Counted from the stretch's first letter, positions 22,444-31,120 are shown. The stretch: DNA of 36,864 bases from JBGSUE01 sp041753515 (GCA_041753515.1 JBGSUE010000008.1:1-36864); one strand, 5' to 3'. A program made the numbers and translations. Notes: generated from the sequence alone by a model not told the origin.

Positions 22444-23635
22444 TACGGTATAGAGCACCAGCTTTATCATCTGATACAAGCAGCGATCCGTCGTTCATTT
22501 CCAGAATATCTACGGGACGTCCACTCGCATTACCCGATTCATCCAGAAAGCCGGACAGAAATTCACGGCGATTGCCTGTCGCCGGATCGACTATTTCAAC
22601 TCTGTATCCGACAGACACCGAACTGTTCCATGACCCATGCTGGGCAATAAATATTTGATTTTTGTATTGATCGGGAAACATGTCCCCGCGGTAAAATTTC
22701 ATGCCCAATGCTGCAACGTGAGGATCAAGATTTGTGAATGGTGGAGAGTAATTCGAACAGTTCCTGTTTGTACTGAATTGAGGATCCGGAATATTATTGC
22801 CGTAACAGTACGGAAATCCAAAATTCAGATCTTTGACAGGTGCATGATTGAGCTCGTCGGGAGGCAGACCGTCTCCCAGCCAATCGCGGCCGTTGTCGGT
22901 AAACCAGAGGGTCTGATCAACAGGACTCCAGTCGAATCCGACGGTATTTCGTATCCCTAGCGCATATACTTCAAATCCTGGATTTTCACTCCCCACATCA
23001 ACTCTGATTATCCTGCCATATTCGTCCTGATCATCACAGATGTTGCACGGCATGCCGATACCGATGTACAGCAAGCCGTCGGGACCAAACGCAATATACC
23101 GCCATCCGTGGTGAGTTTCTGTTGGCAATTGATCATACACTACATCATAGTTTGGATTTTTTCTATATGTTGAGCCGATATTTTCAAATTTTATAATTCT
23201 GTGAATTTCTGAAACATACAAATCCCCATTTTTGTACGCTACACCGTTTGGACTGTTCAATCCTGATGCCACCACATACCGTGCGTCTGCCCGGCCGTCA
23301 TTATTTTCATCCGGCAAGGCATAGACTGCTCCTGTCTGTCTTGTGCCGACATAAACGGTCCCGTTAACACCCAGTGTCAATGACCGGGCTCCCGGTACGT
23401 CTTTTGCATAATACGTGACTGAAAATCCTTCCGGCACTGAAAGGTAGGAAAGATCAGGATCGGACTGGTCCGGCAACTTCACTATACTCGGATATGTCTT
23501 GGGCTGCGTATCAATAATTTCTGTAGATACCGGCATATTCCGAAAGCTTTGCAGCAAGTAAATATATTTATATGAAATGATGACCAGTACAGTGATACAT
23601 ATCAAAACAATAATTATATTAATCTTTTTCTTCAT
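22427..23635 (-). CDS. PQQ-type sugar dehydrogenase-like beta-propeller, membrane-anchored
   Basis: The product has 402 residues. The anchor is at about 5-25. The propeller has repeats typical of glucose/sorbosone dehydrogenases: VPEGFSVTYYAKDVPGAR, VGTRQTGAVYAL, LNSPNGVAYKNGDLYVSE, HHGWRYIAFGPDGLLYIGIG, GRIIRVD, ALGIRNTVGFDWSP, LWFTDNGRD, PPDELNHA and GRPVDILEMNDGSLLVSDD. Cysteines in MPCNICDD and YCYGN...RNC could form disulfides, consistent with an exported protein. Whether PQQ is bound is unknown; no PQQ synthesis genes are seen. It starts 3 bases after the upstream nucleotidyltransferase-like gene and overlaps the beta-lactamase-fold gene by 17 bases at its end. Confidence 0.87.
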   Translation of the reverse strand: MKKKINIIIVLICITVLVIISYKYIYLLQSFRNMPVSTEIIDTQPKTYPSIVKLPDQSDPDLSYLSVPEGFSVTYYAKDVPGARSLTLGVNGTVYVGTRQTGAVYALPDENNDGRADARYVVASGLNSPNGVAYKNGDLYVSEIHRIIKFENIGSTYRKNPNYDVVYDQLPTETHHGWRYIAFGPDGLLYIGIGMPCNICDDQDEYGRIIRVDVGSENPGFEVYALGIRNTVGFDWSPVDQTLWFTDNGRDWLGDGLPPDELNHAPVKDLNFGFPYCYGNNIPDPQFSTNRNCSNYSPPFTNLDPHVAALGMKFYRGDMFPDQYKNQIFIAQHGSWNSSVSVGYRVEIVDPATGNRREFLSGFLDESGNASGRPVDILEMNDGSLLVSDDKAGALYRITYRP

Positions 23636-23638
23636 ACG

Positions 23639-24124
23639 TTATGCATCCGGTGCAGTTTTTTCGATATAGTGAATGTCTGGTGTATTTTTCAAAAGATCCT
23701 CATTTTCCTGACACAGGATATCATATCTTCCTGTTTTTCCCTTCTTGAGATACGCAGTAAGCATCTGAACATCGAGAATGTTTTTATCTTTCTCCATAGC
23801 CAAAGATTTCATAAATAGTAATTTTTCCGGCGAAATCACGAGATACCCGCTTTCTTTCTGCGCTCCTTCTTGATAGAAATCATAATCATACCAAAAAATT
23901 GTTTTCCAGATCTCAAATTCAAGCGGACATACTCCCAGGTCTCCCCAGAGATTTTTTATTCTATCCGGATAGAGCTTCACGAGACGGGCAATATCTATCC
24001 GGTGAGCAATAAGATCAATATCCTCCCCAGCATTCCTCAAACCATAATACTCCATCGCCTTCCCCCCAACCAGAATGGGATCTTTTTCAAATTGAAACTG
24101 CAGTTTATTCAAAGGGATGTCCAT
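23639..24124 (-). CDS. nucleotidyltransferase-fold protein
   Basis: The product has 161 residues. ILVGGKAMEYYGLR at 17-30 followed by EDIDLIAHR (D35, D37) gives the GG...DxD pattern of the polymerase-beta-like nucleotidyltransferase superfamily, near the AbiEii/DUF6036-type groups. The C-terminal half has PEKLLFMKSLAMEKDKNILDV, also typical. Such proteins include toxins that modify tRNA, but no partner antitoxin is seen here, so a toxin role is not claimed. It lies downstream of tRNA-Gln and upstream of the dehydrogenase-like gene. Confidence 0.72.
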   Translation of the reverse strand: MDIPLNKLQFQFEKDPILVGGKAMEYYGLRNAGEDIDLIAHRIDIARLVKLYPDRIKNLWGDLGVCPLEFEIWKTIFWYDYDFYQEGAQKESGYLVISPEKLLFMKSLAMEKDKNILDVQMLTAYLKKGKTGRYDILCQENEDLLKNTPDIHYIEKTAPDA

Positions 24125-24189
24125 ATATATTTCACTATGGTATATAGATTAATGCAGATGAGCTATTCAAATTTTTTTATCAGTATTTG

Positions 24190-24260
24190 CTGCGGGACTA
24201 GGACTCGAACCTAGATAACGACGTCCAGAGCGTCGCGTACTACCATTATACGATCCCGCA
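24190..24260 (-). tRNA. tRNA-Gln (anticodon CTG)
   Basis: The 71-base gene folds into a cloverleaf on the minus strand. The acceptor is TGCGGGA/TCCCGCA with discriminator G, the D-arm GTA...TAC, and the anticodon stem CGACG/CGTCG with loop CTCTGGA giving CTG, which reads CAG. The T-arm is CTAGG-TTCGAGT-CCTAG. The 3' CCA is not encoded (CAA follows), so it must be added by a CCA enzyme. Confidence 0.93.
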
Positions 24261-24317
24261 AGAACAGTACATATTATACAATAAAATACATATTTCAACA
24301 TTGAACACATAAATGAA

Positions 24318-25127
24318 TTAGGGGAGGGAGATGGTGGTGCCGGATATTTTGATCATATGTTCGGTGACAAGTCTGGATAGATTATCGCGAATTCTAAGTG
24401 CGTCAATTTTATATCGTGACACTATCTCCCCTATGAATTGATCTTCCTGCCAATCGCACTCTCTCAACAGGTCAATAATTCTGCCGCGTACGTAGCGATC
24501 AGTATTCTTAAACGGTATTCTGTTTTTCCGAATCATATTTTTCATATTCAGCTTCGGCAACTCCAACGCTCCGTAATCCATGAGCGCCTGGTGCCATTGC
24601 CAGCTTTTTCCCTGAGGAAGAATATGTTGAGCTGTCTGCTGAATGACGGATTCTTTCTGCACAATACCGCGAAAAAAATAATGTGTCAGAATTTTACGTA
24701 TATTTATATCCACTGCTGCAACATCGGCATTGTAAGAAAAAATCATAATGGCTCGTGATGTATATGGACCGATTCCGGGTAAACTCCTCAATATGTGCTC
24801 GTCTTTTGGAAATACCCCATAATATTTCAATACTATTTCTTGTGCAGTTTTATGAAGATATATAGACCTCCGGTTATATCCCAATCCTTTCCAAGATCTG
24901 ATAATGTCAGCAATCGGTGATCGTGCTAAAGAATAAATAGTAGGATATTTTTGTATAAATTCAGAATATTTTGGAATAACCCGATCAACCTGGGTTTGCT
25001 GGAGCATGATCTCTGAAACTAAAATCTTATACGGATTCCGTGTATGGCGCCACGGGAGATCGCGCTTGTGTTTTTTCCACCATGAGAATATTAATTTTCG
25101 GAATTCACGGATCTTCGTTTCTGTCAT
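24318..25127 (-). CDS. mutY: MutY-like adenine DNA glycosylase lacking the iron-sulfur cluster
   Basis: The product has 269 residues of the HhH-GPD fold. WWKKHKRDLPWR and SEIMLQQTQVDRV carry the MutY catalytic Glu (E39), LRSLPGIGPYTSRAI at 113-127 is the helix-hairpin-helix and AAVDINIRKIL carries D140. MutY removes adenine opposite 8-oxoguanine. Where the four-Cys cluster normally lies (after ALMDYGA, 181-187) there is no Cys; only C224 occurs in the protein. The C-terminal Nudix-like 8-oxoG domain is absent and replaced by a short tail that looks like a winged helix (about 211-269). It overlaps the upstream DUF5666-like gene (ATGA). Confidence 0.88.
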   Translation of the reverse strand: MTETKIREFRKLIFSWWKKHKRDLPWRHTRNPYKILVSEIMLQQTQVDRVIPKYSEFIQKYPTIYSLARSPIADIIRSWKGLGYNRRSIYLHKTAQEIVLKYYGVFPKDEHILRSLPGIGPYTSRAIMIFSYNADVAAVDINIRKILTHYFFRGIVQKESVIQQTAQHILPQGKSWQWHQALMDYGALELPKLNMKNMIRKNRIPFKNTDRYVRGRIIDLLRECDWQEDQFIGEIVSRYKIDALRIRDNLSRLVTEHMIKISGTTISLP

Positions 25128-25783
25128 TGAGCCTTGCGTACAGGTAGTGAAAAATCCTTGATTTGGAGAACATCCGTTATTGTCTTGTTTTCCTTATCCC
25201 ATAATCCCTTGATACGGATCCTATGACCGACTGATATATCAGACAGGGAAATGGGTTCCGTCATCCTGTTCACAAATTTCGTTGCGTCAGATACTGTGGC
25301 ACTCTGGACTCCCCGGGCAACTGTATCAAGGGTTATCTGTTTGCCAGATATTGCCGAGACCGTTCCGATAAACACTCCGAACCTTTTCATAATAGACAGG
25401 TTTCTGATATATTTTGCCTCTATTCGGGTTTTTGCATCATCAGTATAAACGCCAACAATCATGACCTTTTGACCGACTGCAAATTCATCTATTGATGATT
25501 TTCCGAAATAATGCCTACGCAGTCTCGTTTGTTCAGATATATCAACTCTGTACATACTGCCATCTGACTCAACTGTCAGATCGGTTCCGTCTATTGCTGT
25601 AATTATTGCGTTTTGTACAATCGTATGTTTTTTCATTTTTTCACGGATATCTCCGGCACGGGTTGACACAATCTTTGAAAATTCTTCCCGCATTCTCTGC
25701 GCTTCAGCTTTCCGATCTGATACTGCAGACGCGCGCGACGGCACACTCAAAATCAATATAATAAGCACTATATATATTTTCAT
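25124..25783 (-). CDS. secreted DUF5666-like beta-domain protein
   Basis: The product has 219 residues from the ATG at 25783. That start has a strong Shine-Dalgarno (AAGGAGG, 7 bases upstream) lying over the stop of the upstream gene. A signal peptide spans 1-20 (IYIVLIILILSVPSRASA). Two similar beta modules follow: IDGTDLTVESDG...VDISEQTRLRR...VGQKVMIVGVYT, and ISGKQITLDTVARG...VSDATKFVNR...VGHRIRIKGLWD. This fits the DUF5666 pattern of small barrel-like modules, probably extracytoplasmic. The function is unknown. Confidence 0.75.
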   Translation of the reverse strand: MKIYIVLIILILSVPSRASAVSDRKAEAQRMREEFSKIVSTRAGDIREKMKKHTIVQNAIITAIDGTDLTVESDGSMYRVDISEQTRLRRHYFGKSSIDEFAVGQKVMIVGVYTDDAKTRIEAKYIRNLSIMKRFGVFIGTVSAISGKQITLDTVARGVQSATVSDATKFVNRMTEPISLSDISVGHRIRIKGLWDKENKTITDVLQIKDFSLPVRKAQ

Positions 25784-25793
25784 GGCATCCTCC

Positions 25794-26192
25794 TTATTGG
25801 ACAGGTGTATATGTAACGGTAACTTCTTTTTCTGCAAACAATCCATTTTCATCATTTGCGACAATAATGACAGTATTTTCACCTTCATCCAATTGATACG
25901 TTAGGGAAAACCTGCCATCCAATCCTGCTATAGTTTCCGTTTCATTCACAAATACGTCTGCACCGGGTGTTGTACTTCCTGAAATTGCCAGAATTGGCAC
26001 CGATACTTTTTCCGGAATGACAACATCCAGAAGAATTTCACTTGTAGGAGGTGGCGGCAATTGATTACCTGTCTCGTTTATTGTACGGGTGTCCTGCAAA
26101 GTGTTTTTGCTTTGGTACGTCGAAACCTTGATGCTGTACACAGCAAGTATTACAAAGAGAAGTAATAATCCGAAGACCGCCAGTTTTCCCAT
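25794..26192 (-). CDS. membrane-anchored Ig-like (glucodextranase B-type) domain protein
   Basis: The product has 132 residues. A membrane anchor lies at about 3-22, a Pro-rich linker at about 46-50 and one Ig-like domain to the end. The signature VPILAISGSTTPGADVFVNE, GRFSLTYQLDEGENTVIIVA and NDENG is the usual glucodextranase B / bacterial Ig-like pattern. Such domains display or bind on the cell surface. It leads the three-gene operon with the DUF5666-like gene and mutY. Confidence 0.8.
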   Translation of the reverse strand: MGKLAVFGLLLLFVILAVYSIKVSTYQSKNTLQDTRTINETGNQLPPPPTSEILLDVVIPEKVSVPILAISGSTTPGADVFVNETETIAGLDGRFSLTYQLDEGENTVIIVANDENGLFAEKEVTVTYTPVQ

Positions 26193-26221
26193 ACAAGAGG
26201 TATAATATCATAAAAGTAGTG

Positions 26222-26227
26222 TATAAT
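26222..26227 (+). promoter_or_regulatory. TATAAT box seven bases before era
   Basis: TAGTG-TATAAT is followed by seven bases and the era ATG at 26235, so the transcript is probably leaderless. A second TATAAT sits at 26201-26206. Confidence 0.6.
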
Positions 26228-26234
26228 CACTTGC

Positions 26235-27098
26235 ATGAAACGTGGAATCGTACTTCTGATCGGTAGACCGAATGCCGGAAAATCAACACTTCTCAACAAC
26301 ATCCTCGGCAGAAAGGTATCAATTACGTCTCCCAAACCGCAAACTACCCGGTTTCCCATTCAGGCGGTATTTGAAGATGAACGCGGACAGATTGTGTTCA
26401 TCGATACTCCGGGAATCTTCGGTCGGGCTCATGATACGGTATCCAAAAAAATCAATGCCAATGCAGTACAGACGCTGGATTCAACTGCCGCCGATCTGAC
26501 GCTGTATCTGATTGACCATACGCGCGATCGCGATTATGAGGAAAACAAAACCATCGGCATTGTACGTTCCATGAAAACACCAAAAATACTGGTTATCAAT
26601 AAAATTGATAAAAGGGATCCGTCTTTCATTGAACATTATCTGTTTTTAAAAGAAGAATTCAACAGTGTCGTTGAAGTTTCCGCAAAAACCGGAAAAAACC
26701 TGAATATCCTTCTTGAAATAATTTTTTCGTATCTGCCGGAGGGTATAGCTCTCGTGGACACTAAAGATATGGTGCAACCGGGGATAAACATTGATTCCAA
26801 AACTTTCATTGGAGAACTTATCCGAGAAAAAGCATACATTAATCTTCGTAATGAAATCCCCTATACCATCATGACAATTGTTGATGAAGTGAGTGAACGG
26901 GAAAACGGAACACTCTATATTAAAGCACGCATTATCACCAATGATGAACGGTACAAAGGAATGATTGTGGGGTCTCAAGGCTTTATGATCCGGCAACTCA
27001 GCATGGAAACACGCAAGGAATTGGAGGTAGCATCGGACAAAAAAGTATTTCTGGATTTGACTGTCGACGTGGACCCCCACTGGACGGATTACCTCTGA
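26235..27098 (+). CDS. era: GTPase Era
   Basis: The product has 287 residues. G1 is GRPNAGKS at 10-17, G2 T38, G3 DTPG at 57-60, G4 NKID at 122-125 and G5 SAK at 149-151. The C-terminal KH domain carries GMIVGSQGFMIRQLSMETRKELE (about 237-259). Era binds the 3' end of 16S rRNA and promotes 30S maturation. The length is near normal (about 300). It is a single-gene unit with its own -10 box, followed by a repeat-rich gap. Confidence 0.95.
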   Translation: MKRGIVLLIGRPNAGKSTLLNNILGRKVSITSPKPQTTRFPIQAVFEDERGQIVFIDTPGIFGRAHDTVSKKINANAVQTLDSTAADLTLYLIDHTRDRDYEENKTIGIVRSMKTPKILVINKIDKRDPSFIEHYLFLKEEFNSVVEVSAKTGKNLNILLEIIFSYLPEGIALVDTKDMVQPGINIDSKTFIGELIREKAYINLRNEIPYTIMTIVDEVSERENGTLYIKARIITNDERYKGMIVGSQGFMIRQLSMETRKELEVASDKKVFLDLTVDVDPHWTDYL

Positions 27099-27163
27099 CA
27101 AATAATCCAGTTTCAAATTTCCAATTTCAAATACTACCAATTCAAGAAACGTTACGGTAAAAG

Positions 27164-27242
27164 TGTCATTGCGAACCCCGCGTGCGGGGTGAAGCAATCT
27201 CCAACGGGATCGCCACTCGCCCAATGGGCGATCGCGATGACA
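27164..27242. repeat. palindromic intergenic element, TGTCATTGCGA...TCGCGATGACA
   Basis: The terminal arms TGTCATTGCGA and TCGCGATGACA are inverted repeats with few mismatches. Internal hairpins are CCCCGC-GT-GCGGGG and CGCCC-AAT-GGGCG, with the typical word GAAGCAATCTC. It lies between era and the convergent Nudix gene. Just before it (about 27110-27140) is an AT-rich repeat built on TTTCAAATTTCCAA words. Confidence 0.8.
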
Positions 27243-27256
27243 TATTTCTGTAATTA

Positions 27257-27673
27257 CTATTTGATATACCCAAGTTTCCTATATGTAGTTTTTGAAATGT
27301 CCGGCACCGGAATAGACGACAATTCTTTAAATGAAAACCACTGAATTTCCTTAATGTCATCACCCGGTTTTGCACTCTCCCAGTTGGACGCACCGGTAAT
27401 TTTGTAATACAAAAAAATCAGGTGTGTCAACTCGCCTTTACGCATCGCGATATCCTCATCAAAAAACATCCGATCATACTTTGTAACTATCAATCCTGTT
27501 TCCTCCTTCACTTCCCGCTTCATTGCCTCATCAACAGATTCGCTGTCCATATTGACCCCGCCGCCAGGAATAAGCCAGCATCCGGGATACGGCTCAACTC
27601 CCGGAGCTTTTCTGCCTAACAAGATTTTTCCACTGCGCTCAATGATACACACTACATTCAGTCGTGATTTCAT
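27257..27673 (-). CDS. Nudix hydrolase
   Basis: The product has 138 residues. The Nudix box is complete: G-VNMDS-E-SVDEAMK-REVKEETG-L (about 39-61), preceded by PYPGCWLIPGG. Nudix enzymes cleave nucleoside diphosphates linked to other groups; the substrate is not readable here. The stop precedes the repeat element and convergent era. It starts a few bases after the gltX stop and is probably co-transcribed with it. Confidence 0.88.
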   Translation of the reverse strand: MKSRLNVVCIIERSGKILLGRKAPGVEPYPGCWLIPGGGVNMDSESVDEAMKREVKEETGLIVTKYDRMFFDEDIAMRKGELTHLIFLYYKITGASNWESAKPGDDIKEIQWFSFKELSSIPVPDISKTTYRKLGYIK

Positions 27674-27679
27674 ATGAAT

Positions 27680-29062
27680 TTAACTGTTCAGCCGCGAAAG
27701 CGTTTCCTCTTTGCCGAGTATTTCTAACGATTCCAGAAGAGGCAGACCGACGGTTTTACCGGTCACGGCAAGACGAAGCTGCATAAAAACGTCCTTTGGT
27801 TTCATTCCTGATTTTTCAGCCAATTGGCGTATAGTTTTTTCCAGTTCTTCGTGTATCCATGGTATATCAGATAATAATTTTTTCAGTCTTGAACAAATTT
27901 CTCTATCGACAGGTTTTTCATACTCTTTTGGTTTTTCAAAAAAGAACTCAATCATATGATCATATTCTGCCAGATGGCTGATGCGGGGTTTGACATATTC
28001 TTCAGTTTTTGCTGCGATACGTTCGAACCGCGGATCATCCTTAAAACGGCTAAACGGTGCTGCTTTTTCAATAAAATGATCAAAATCCATGATGTAGTGC
28101 TTATTCATCCATTTCAGTTTTTCGATATCAAAAATCGGTGCTGTCGTCTTCACATTCTCAAGGCGAAAATTCTTCATCATTTCCTCTAGTGAAAAAATGT
28201 CCTGTCCGTCTGGCATGGACCAGGCAAGGGTTGAAAGATAATTGAGAAGTGCCTCGGGCAGATACCCCTGATCCCGATACCAGGATACCCAGACCGGATT
28301 TTTACGTTTTGAGAGCTTACTTTTATCTGGATTTCTCAGAAGCGGCATATGAGCAAATACGGGTTTTGGCCATCCGAAAAAATCATAAAGAAGGATATGT
28401 TTCGGTGTTGAGGAGATCCATTCCTCTCCGCGTATAATATGGGAAATCTCCATCAGATGATCATCCACAACAACACCTAAGTGATACGTGGGATACCCAT
28501 CGGACTTGAGGATTACCTGATCGTCTATCAGCTTATTTTCAAAGGATATATCTCCCCGTATGAGATCATGGAACGTCGTCACCCCCTCATCGGGCACATC
28601 CATCCGGATTACATACTTTTCCCTATTCGTAATTCGTAATTCATAATTCGTAATTTTTTTACACGTCCCATCATACATCGGCGGCTGATGATTTTTTTCC
28701 TGCCTTTCCCTCATATCTCTCAGCCGTTCCGGTGTGCAAAAACAGCAGTATGCATGGCCTTTTTCCACCAGATCCATCGCATACTTTTTATAAATATCCA
28801 ATCTGTCCGATTGCCGGTACGGGGCATATGGTCCACCTGTGTGCGGACTTTCATCAGGATTCAAACCCAACCACGAAAGCGAATCCAAAATCCGGCCTTG
28901 TGATCCTTCCACCAGCCTTGTCCTGTCGGTGTCTTCGATCCGTACGATAAACCGGCCGTTGTTTTTTTTCGCAAAAATATAGTTGATGAGCGCAGTATAC
29001 GCATTGCCAATGTGTAAATTTTCACCCGTCGGAGAAGGAGCGATGCGTGTTCTCACAATCAT
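27680..29062 (-). CDS. gltX: glutamyl-tRNA synthetase
   Basis: The product has 460 residues from the ATG at 29062 (MIVRTRIAPSPTG), with a TAGAAT box seven bases upstream; a longer frame to 29110 is unlikely. The HIGH equivalent is HIGN at 17-20 and the KMSKS equivalent is KLSKR at 249-253. RFIVRIEDTDRTR and the zinc-region YCCFCT (105-110) fit class I GluRS. An in-frame repeat (ITNYELRITN at 137-146) fills the spacer between DGTC and the IRMDVP strand. It charges tRNA-Glu and, in organisms with GatCAB, often tRNA-Gln too. No glutaminyl-tRNA synthetase is present in this window. Confidence 0.94.
   Translation of the reverse strand: MIVRTRIAPSPTGENLHIGNAYTALINYIFAKKNNGRFIVRIEDTDRTRLVEGSQGRILDSLSWLGLNPDESPHTGGPYAPYRQSDRLDIYKKYAMDLVEKGHAYCCFCTPERLRDMRERQEKNHQPPMYDGTCKKITNYELRITNREKYVIRMDVPDEGVTTFHDLIRGDISFENKLIDDQVILKSDGYPTYHLGVVVDDHLMEISHIIRGEEWISSTPKHILLYDFFGWPKPVFAHMPLLRNPDKSKLSKRKNPVWVSWYRDQGYLPEALLNYLSTLAWSMPDGQDIFSLEEMMKNFRLENVKTTAPIFDIEKLKWMNKHYIMDFDHFIEKAAPFSRFKDDPRFERIAAKTEEYVKPRISHLAEYDHMIEFFFEKPKEYEKPVDREICSRLKKLLSDIPWIHEELEKTIRQLAEKSGMKPKDVFMQLRLAVTGKTVGLPLLESLEILGKEETLSRLNS
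28625..28655 (-). repeat. in-frame heptamer repeat inside gltX
   Basis: On the minus strand the ACGAATT-type heptamer repeats four times (one unit changed), reading ITNYELRITN in frame. It is the same word and protein phase as in the FemAB-like gene at 4599-4639. Confidence 0.93.
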
Positions 29063-29103
29063 ATCATTGATTCTAACACCAATCGCATTTATACTCAAAA
29101 GTA

Positions 29104-30153
29104 ATGGCATCTCTCACGGAAACATCGTACTTTGCCCGCCGAATGATCAACTGGATAATTTTGGGTGTCATTGCGTATTTTCTTCTGAAAATTTTCTGGG
29201 GACTTTTTCTGACACTTCTTGTCTATGTTTTTCCTCCTAAACCGACGCCTCCGGACCACAGATTCGGAAAACTACCCGCACTTGTTTTTCCTGCTGTTGA
29301 AAAACCGGTAACATCAATAACCTTTACTCTTGAGACAATAGAAGGAACGGTACCAAATGCGTCATCATCAGCCCTCGTCTATTTTATGCCAAAGGATTCC
29401 CCTAATATTATGGCTTTACCCAATACCCAGGACTTTGCCCGACGCCTTCAGTTTAAAACCGATCCGATTCCTGAAACGAAAAACGTCTACCGGTTCGAGG
29501 ACACTGAATATCCCCAACGGACGATGCGCTATGACATCGTATCCAATAATTTCATTGTCCGCTATGCATATGAAACCGATCTTGGGGTGTTTGGTGAAAA
29601 CGATATACCGGGATTTGAAGCAGCAAAAAGCGAAGCAAGAAATATTCTGCAGACACTCAATATCATGAAAAATGACATCTTAAAAGGCGAAACAAAAGTA
29701 ACATATATGCGTTTGGTCAGCGATACGCTTGTTCCTACAACCAGCCAATCCCAGGCAAATGCCGTACGGATTGATTTTTTCCGTCAACCGGTAAACGGCA
29801 TTATGGCAGTCACACCAGACCCGACCCGCGCATCGATATCAGTACTTCTTTCCGGGTCAAGAAACCAGAAAAAAAGAATCCTTGAACTTGCGTATACATA
29901 CTGGCCTGTTGATTACCAGACAATCGCCTCGTACAGTATCATTCCCAGTACCGATGCATGGGGCAGACTTCAATCCGGACAAGGATATATCCCCAAGTAT
30001 CCTCTTGACCCCTCCGTCATAATCCGGAAAGTGTATCTGGGGTATTACGACGCCTACGAGCCGCAGCTCTATCTGCAGCCGGTATATGTCTTTGAAGGCG
30101 ATAATGGATTTAAAGCGTATGTTCCCGCTATTGCTGTGCCCTGGACGGAATAA
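29104..30153 (+). CDS. membrane-anchored hypothetical protein
   Basis: The product has 349 residues. A membrane helix lies at about 16-43, followed by PPKPTPP. The large C-terminal part is beta-rich with no Cys or catalytic pattern seen. The ending (LYLQPVYVFEGDNGFKAYVPAI) recalls the last strand of YycH/YycI- or PepSY-like domains, but this is only a resemblance. It is probably an extracytoplasmic lineage-specific protein. It is divergent from gltX, and its last 26 bases overlap the convergent carboxypeptidase gene. Confidence 0.75.
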   Translation: MASLTETSYFARRMINWIILGVIAYFLLKIFWGLFLTLLVYVFPPKPTPPDHRFGKLPALVFPAVEKPVTSITFTLETIEGTVPNASSSALVYFMPKDSPNIMALPNTQDFARRLQFKTDPIPETKNVYRFEDTEYPQRTMRYDIVSNNFIVRYAYETDLGVFGENDIPGFEAAKSEARNILQTLNIMKNDILKGETKVTYMRLVSDTLVPTTSQSQANAVRIDFFRQPVNGIMAVTPDPTRASISVLLSGSRNQKKRILELAYTYWPVDYQTIASYSIIPSTDAWGRLQSGQGYIPKYPLDPSVIIRKVYLGYYDAYEPQLYLQPVYVFEGDNGFKAYVPAIAVPWTE

Positions 30154-31120
30154 CAGGTTCAGATGAATAGGTTTTCCATTCGAAATTTCCCCATACCCAA
30201 TCGATGAGAAGAACAGTATCATCAAATCTATTCTGGCTTCGCAGTACGACAAAAACCACCCTATGCCCATCCCGCTCAACCAGTGTTACAAGGTTTTCCC
30301 CTGCTTCCTGGGTCCATCCCGTCTTAATACCCCCCACTCCAGGAATTCTTCCTAAAAGTTGATTCACGTTTTTAAGAGAATGAAAATATGTGTGCGTTGT
30401 ATCGGAAATAGTTATAGCGGGTATTGAAACCATTTTTGCAATAGTTTTATTTCGTACTGCCGCCAGTGCAAGACGCGACAGGTCATCAGGAGTCATACGT
30501 TGTGAAGGATCATCAAAACCTGCGGGGTTTCGAAACACGCTATTGAGCATTCCCAGGTCTTGTGCCATCTCATTCATGCGATTTACAAATTGTTCCTCAC
30601 CGCCCTCCCAGTGCTGTGCCAGTGCGAATGCGGCATCATTTCCTGAATGAACAAGAGTTCCGTACAGAAGATTTTCCACTGTTATAGTCTCTCCATCAAC
30701 CAGTCCCATAACCTGACCATCAACGACAGGATTGTGCACAGTAACAACATCGTCCAATTGATATGTATCAAATGAAACAAGAGCAGTGAGGATTTTTGTC
30801 GTTGAAGCGGGGGCAAACTGGATGTTACCATTTCTTCTGTACAGTAGAGCACCAGAGTCAACATCACGGATGACGATTCCTTCAGCCGTTATATCACCGC
30901 CCGGAACGACTCCTGTCACATTTTCGGGGTATGGATACATCTTTGGAATCTGTACAGTCGGATATGAATCGGACCGGCTATATAAAGGCTGAACAGTATA
31001 AATATTCTGACCTGGAACAAAAAGCATCAGAATTACCAATACGGCAAGAGTACAATATTGGCTTATCCTCACAGATAGAGAATGCAGACGGTGCCGGAAA
31101 ATAACTCTTTTCTTTTTCAT
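30128..31120 (-). CDS. D-alanyl-D-alanine carboxypeptidase (DacA / peptidase S11 family)
   Basis: The product has 330 residues. A membrane anchor lies at about 21-37. The catalytic triplets are S106-T-T-K109 (FAPASTTKIL), S159-G-N161 (VHSGNDAAFALAQ) and K266-T-G268 (GIKTGWTQEAG), with NPAGFD at 198-203. This is the catalytic domain only; the C-terminal beta domain and amphipathic anchor of PBP5 are absent, and anchoring is N-terminal instead. It trims the terminal D-Ala of peptidoglycan stems, possibly on the same polymer the FemAB-like enzymes modify. The ATG directly follows the aspS stop. Confidence 0.9.
   Translation of the reverse strand: MKKKRVIFRHRLHSLSVRISQYCTLAVLVILMLFVPGQNIYTVQPLYSRSDSYPTVQIPKMYPYPENVTGVVPGGDITAEGIVIRDVDSGALLYRRNGNIQFAPASTTKILTALVSFDTYQLDDVVTVHNPVVDGQVMGLVDGETITVENLLYGTLVHSGNDAAFALAQHWEGGEEQFVNRMNEMAQDLGMLNSVFRNPAGFDDPSQRMTPDDLSRLALAAVRNKTIAKMVSIPAITISDTTHTYFHSLKNVNQLLGRIPGVGGIKTGWTQEAGENLVTLVERDGHRVVFVVLRSQNRFDDTVLLIDWVWGNFEWKTYSSEPVIPSRAQQ

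Noticed and set aside
23639..24124. Toxin of an AbiEii-type toxin-antitoxin pair
   Set aside because: Only the nucleotidyltransferase fold is visible; no antitoxin-like partner lies next to it.
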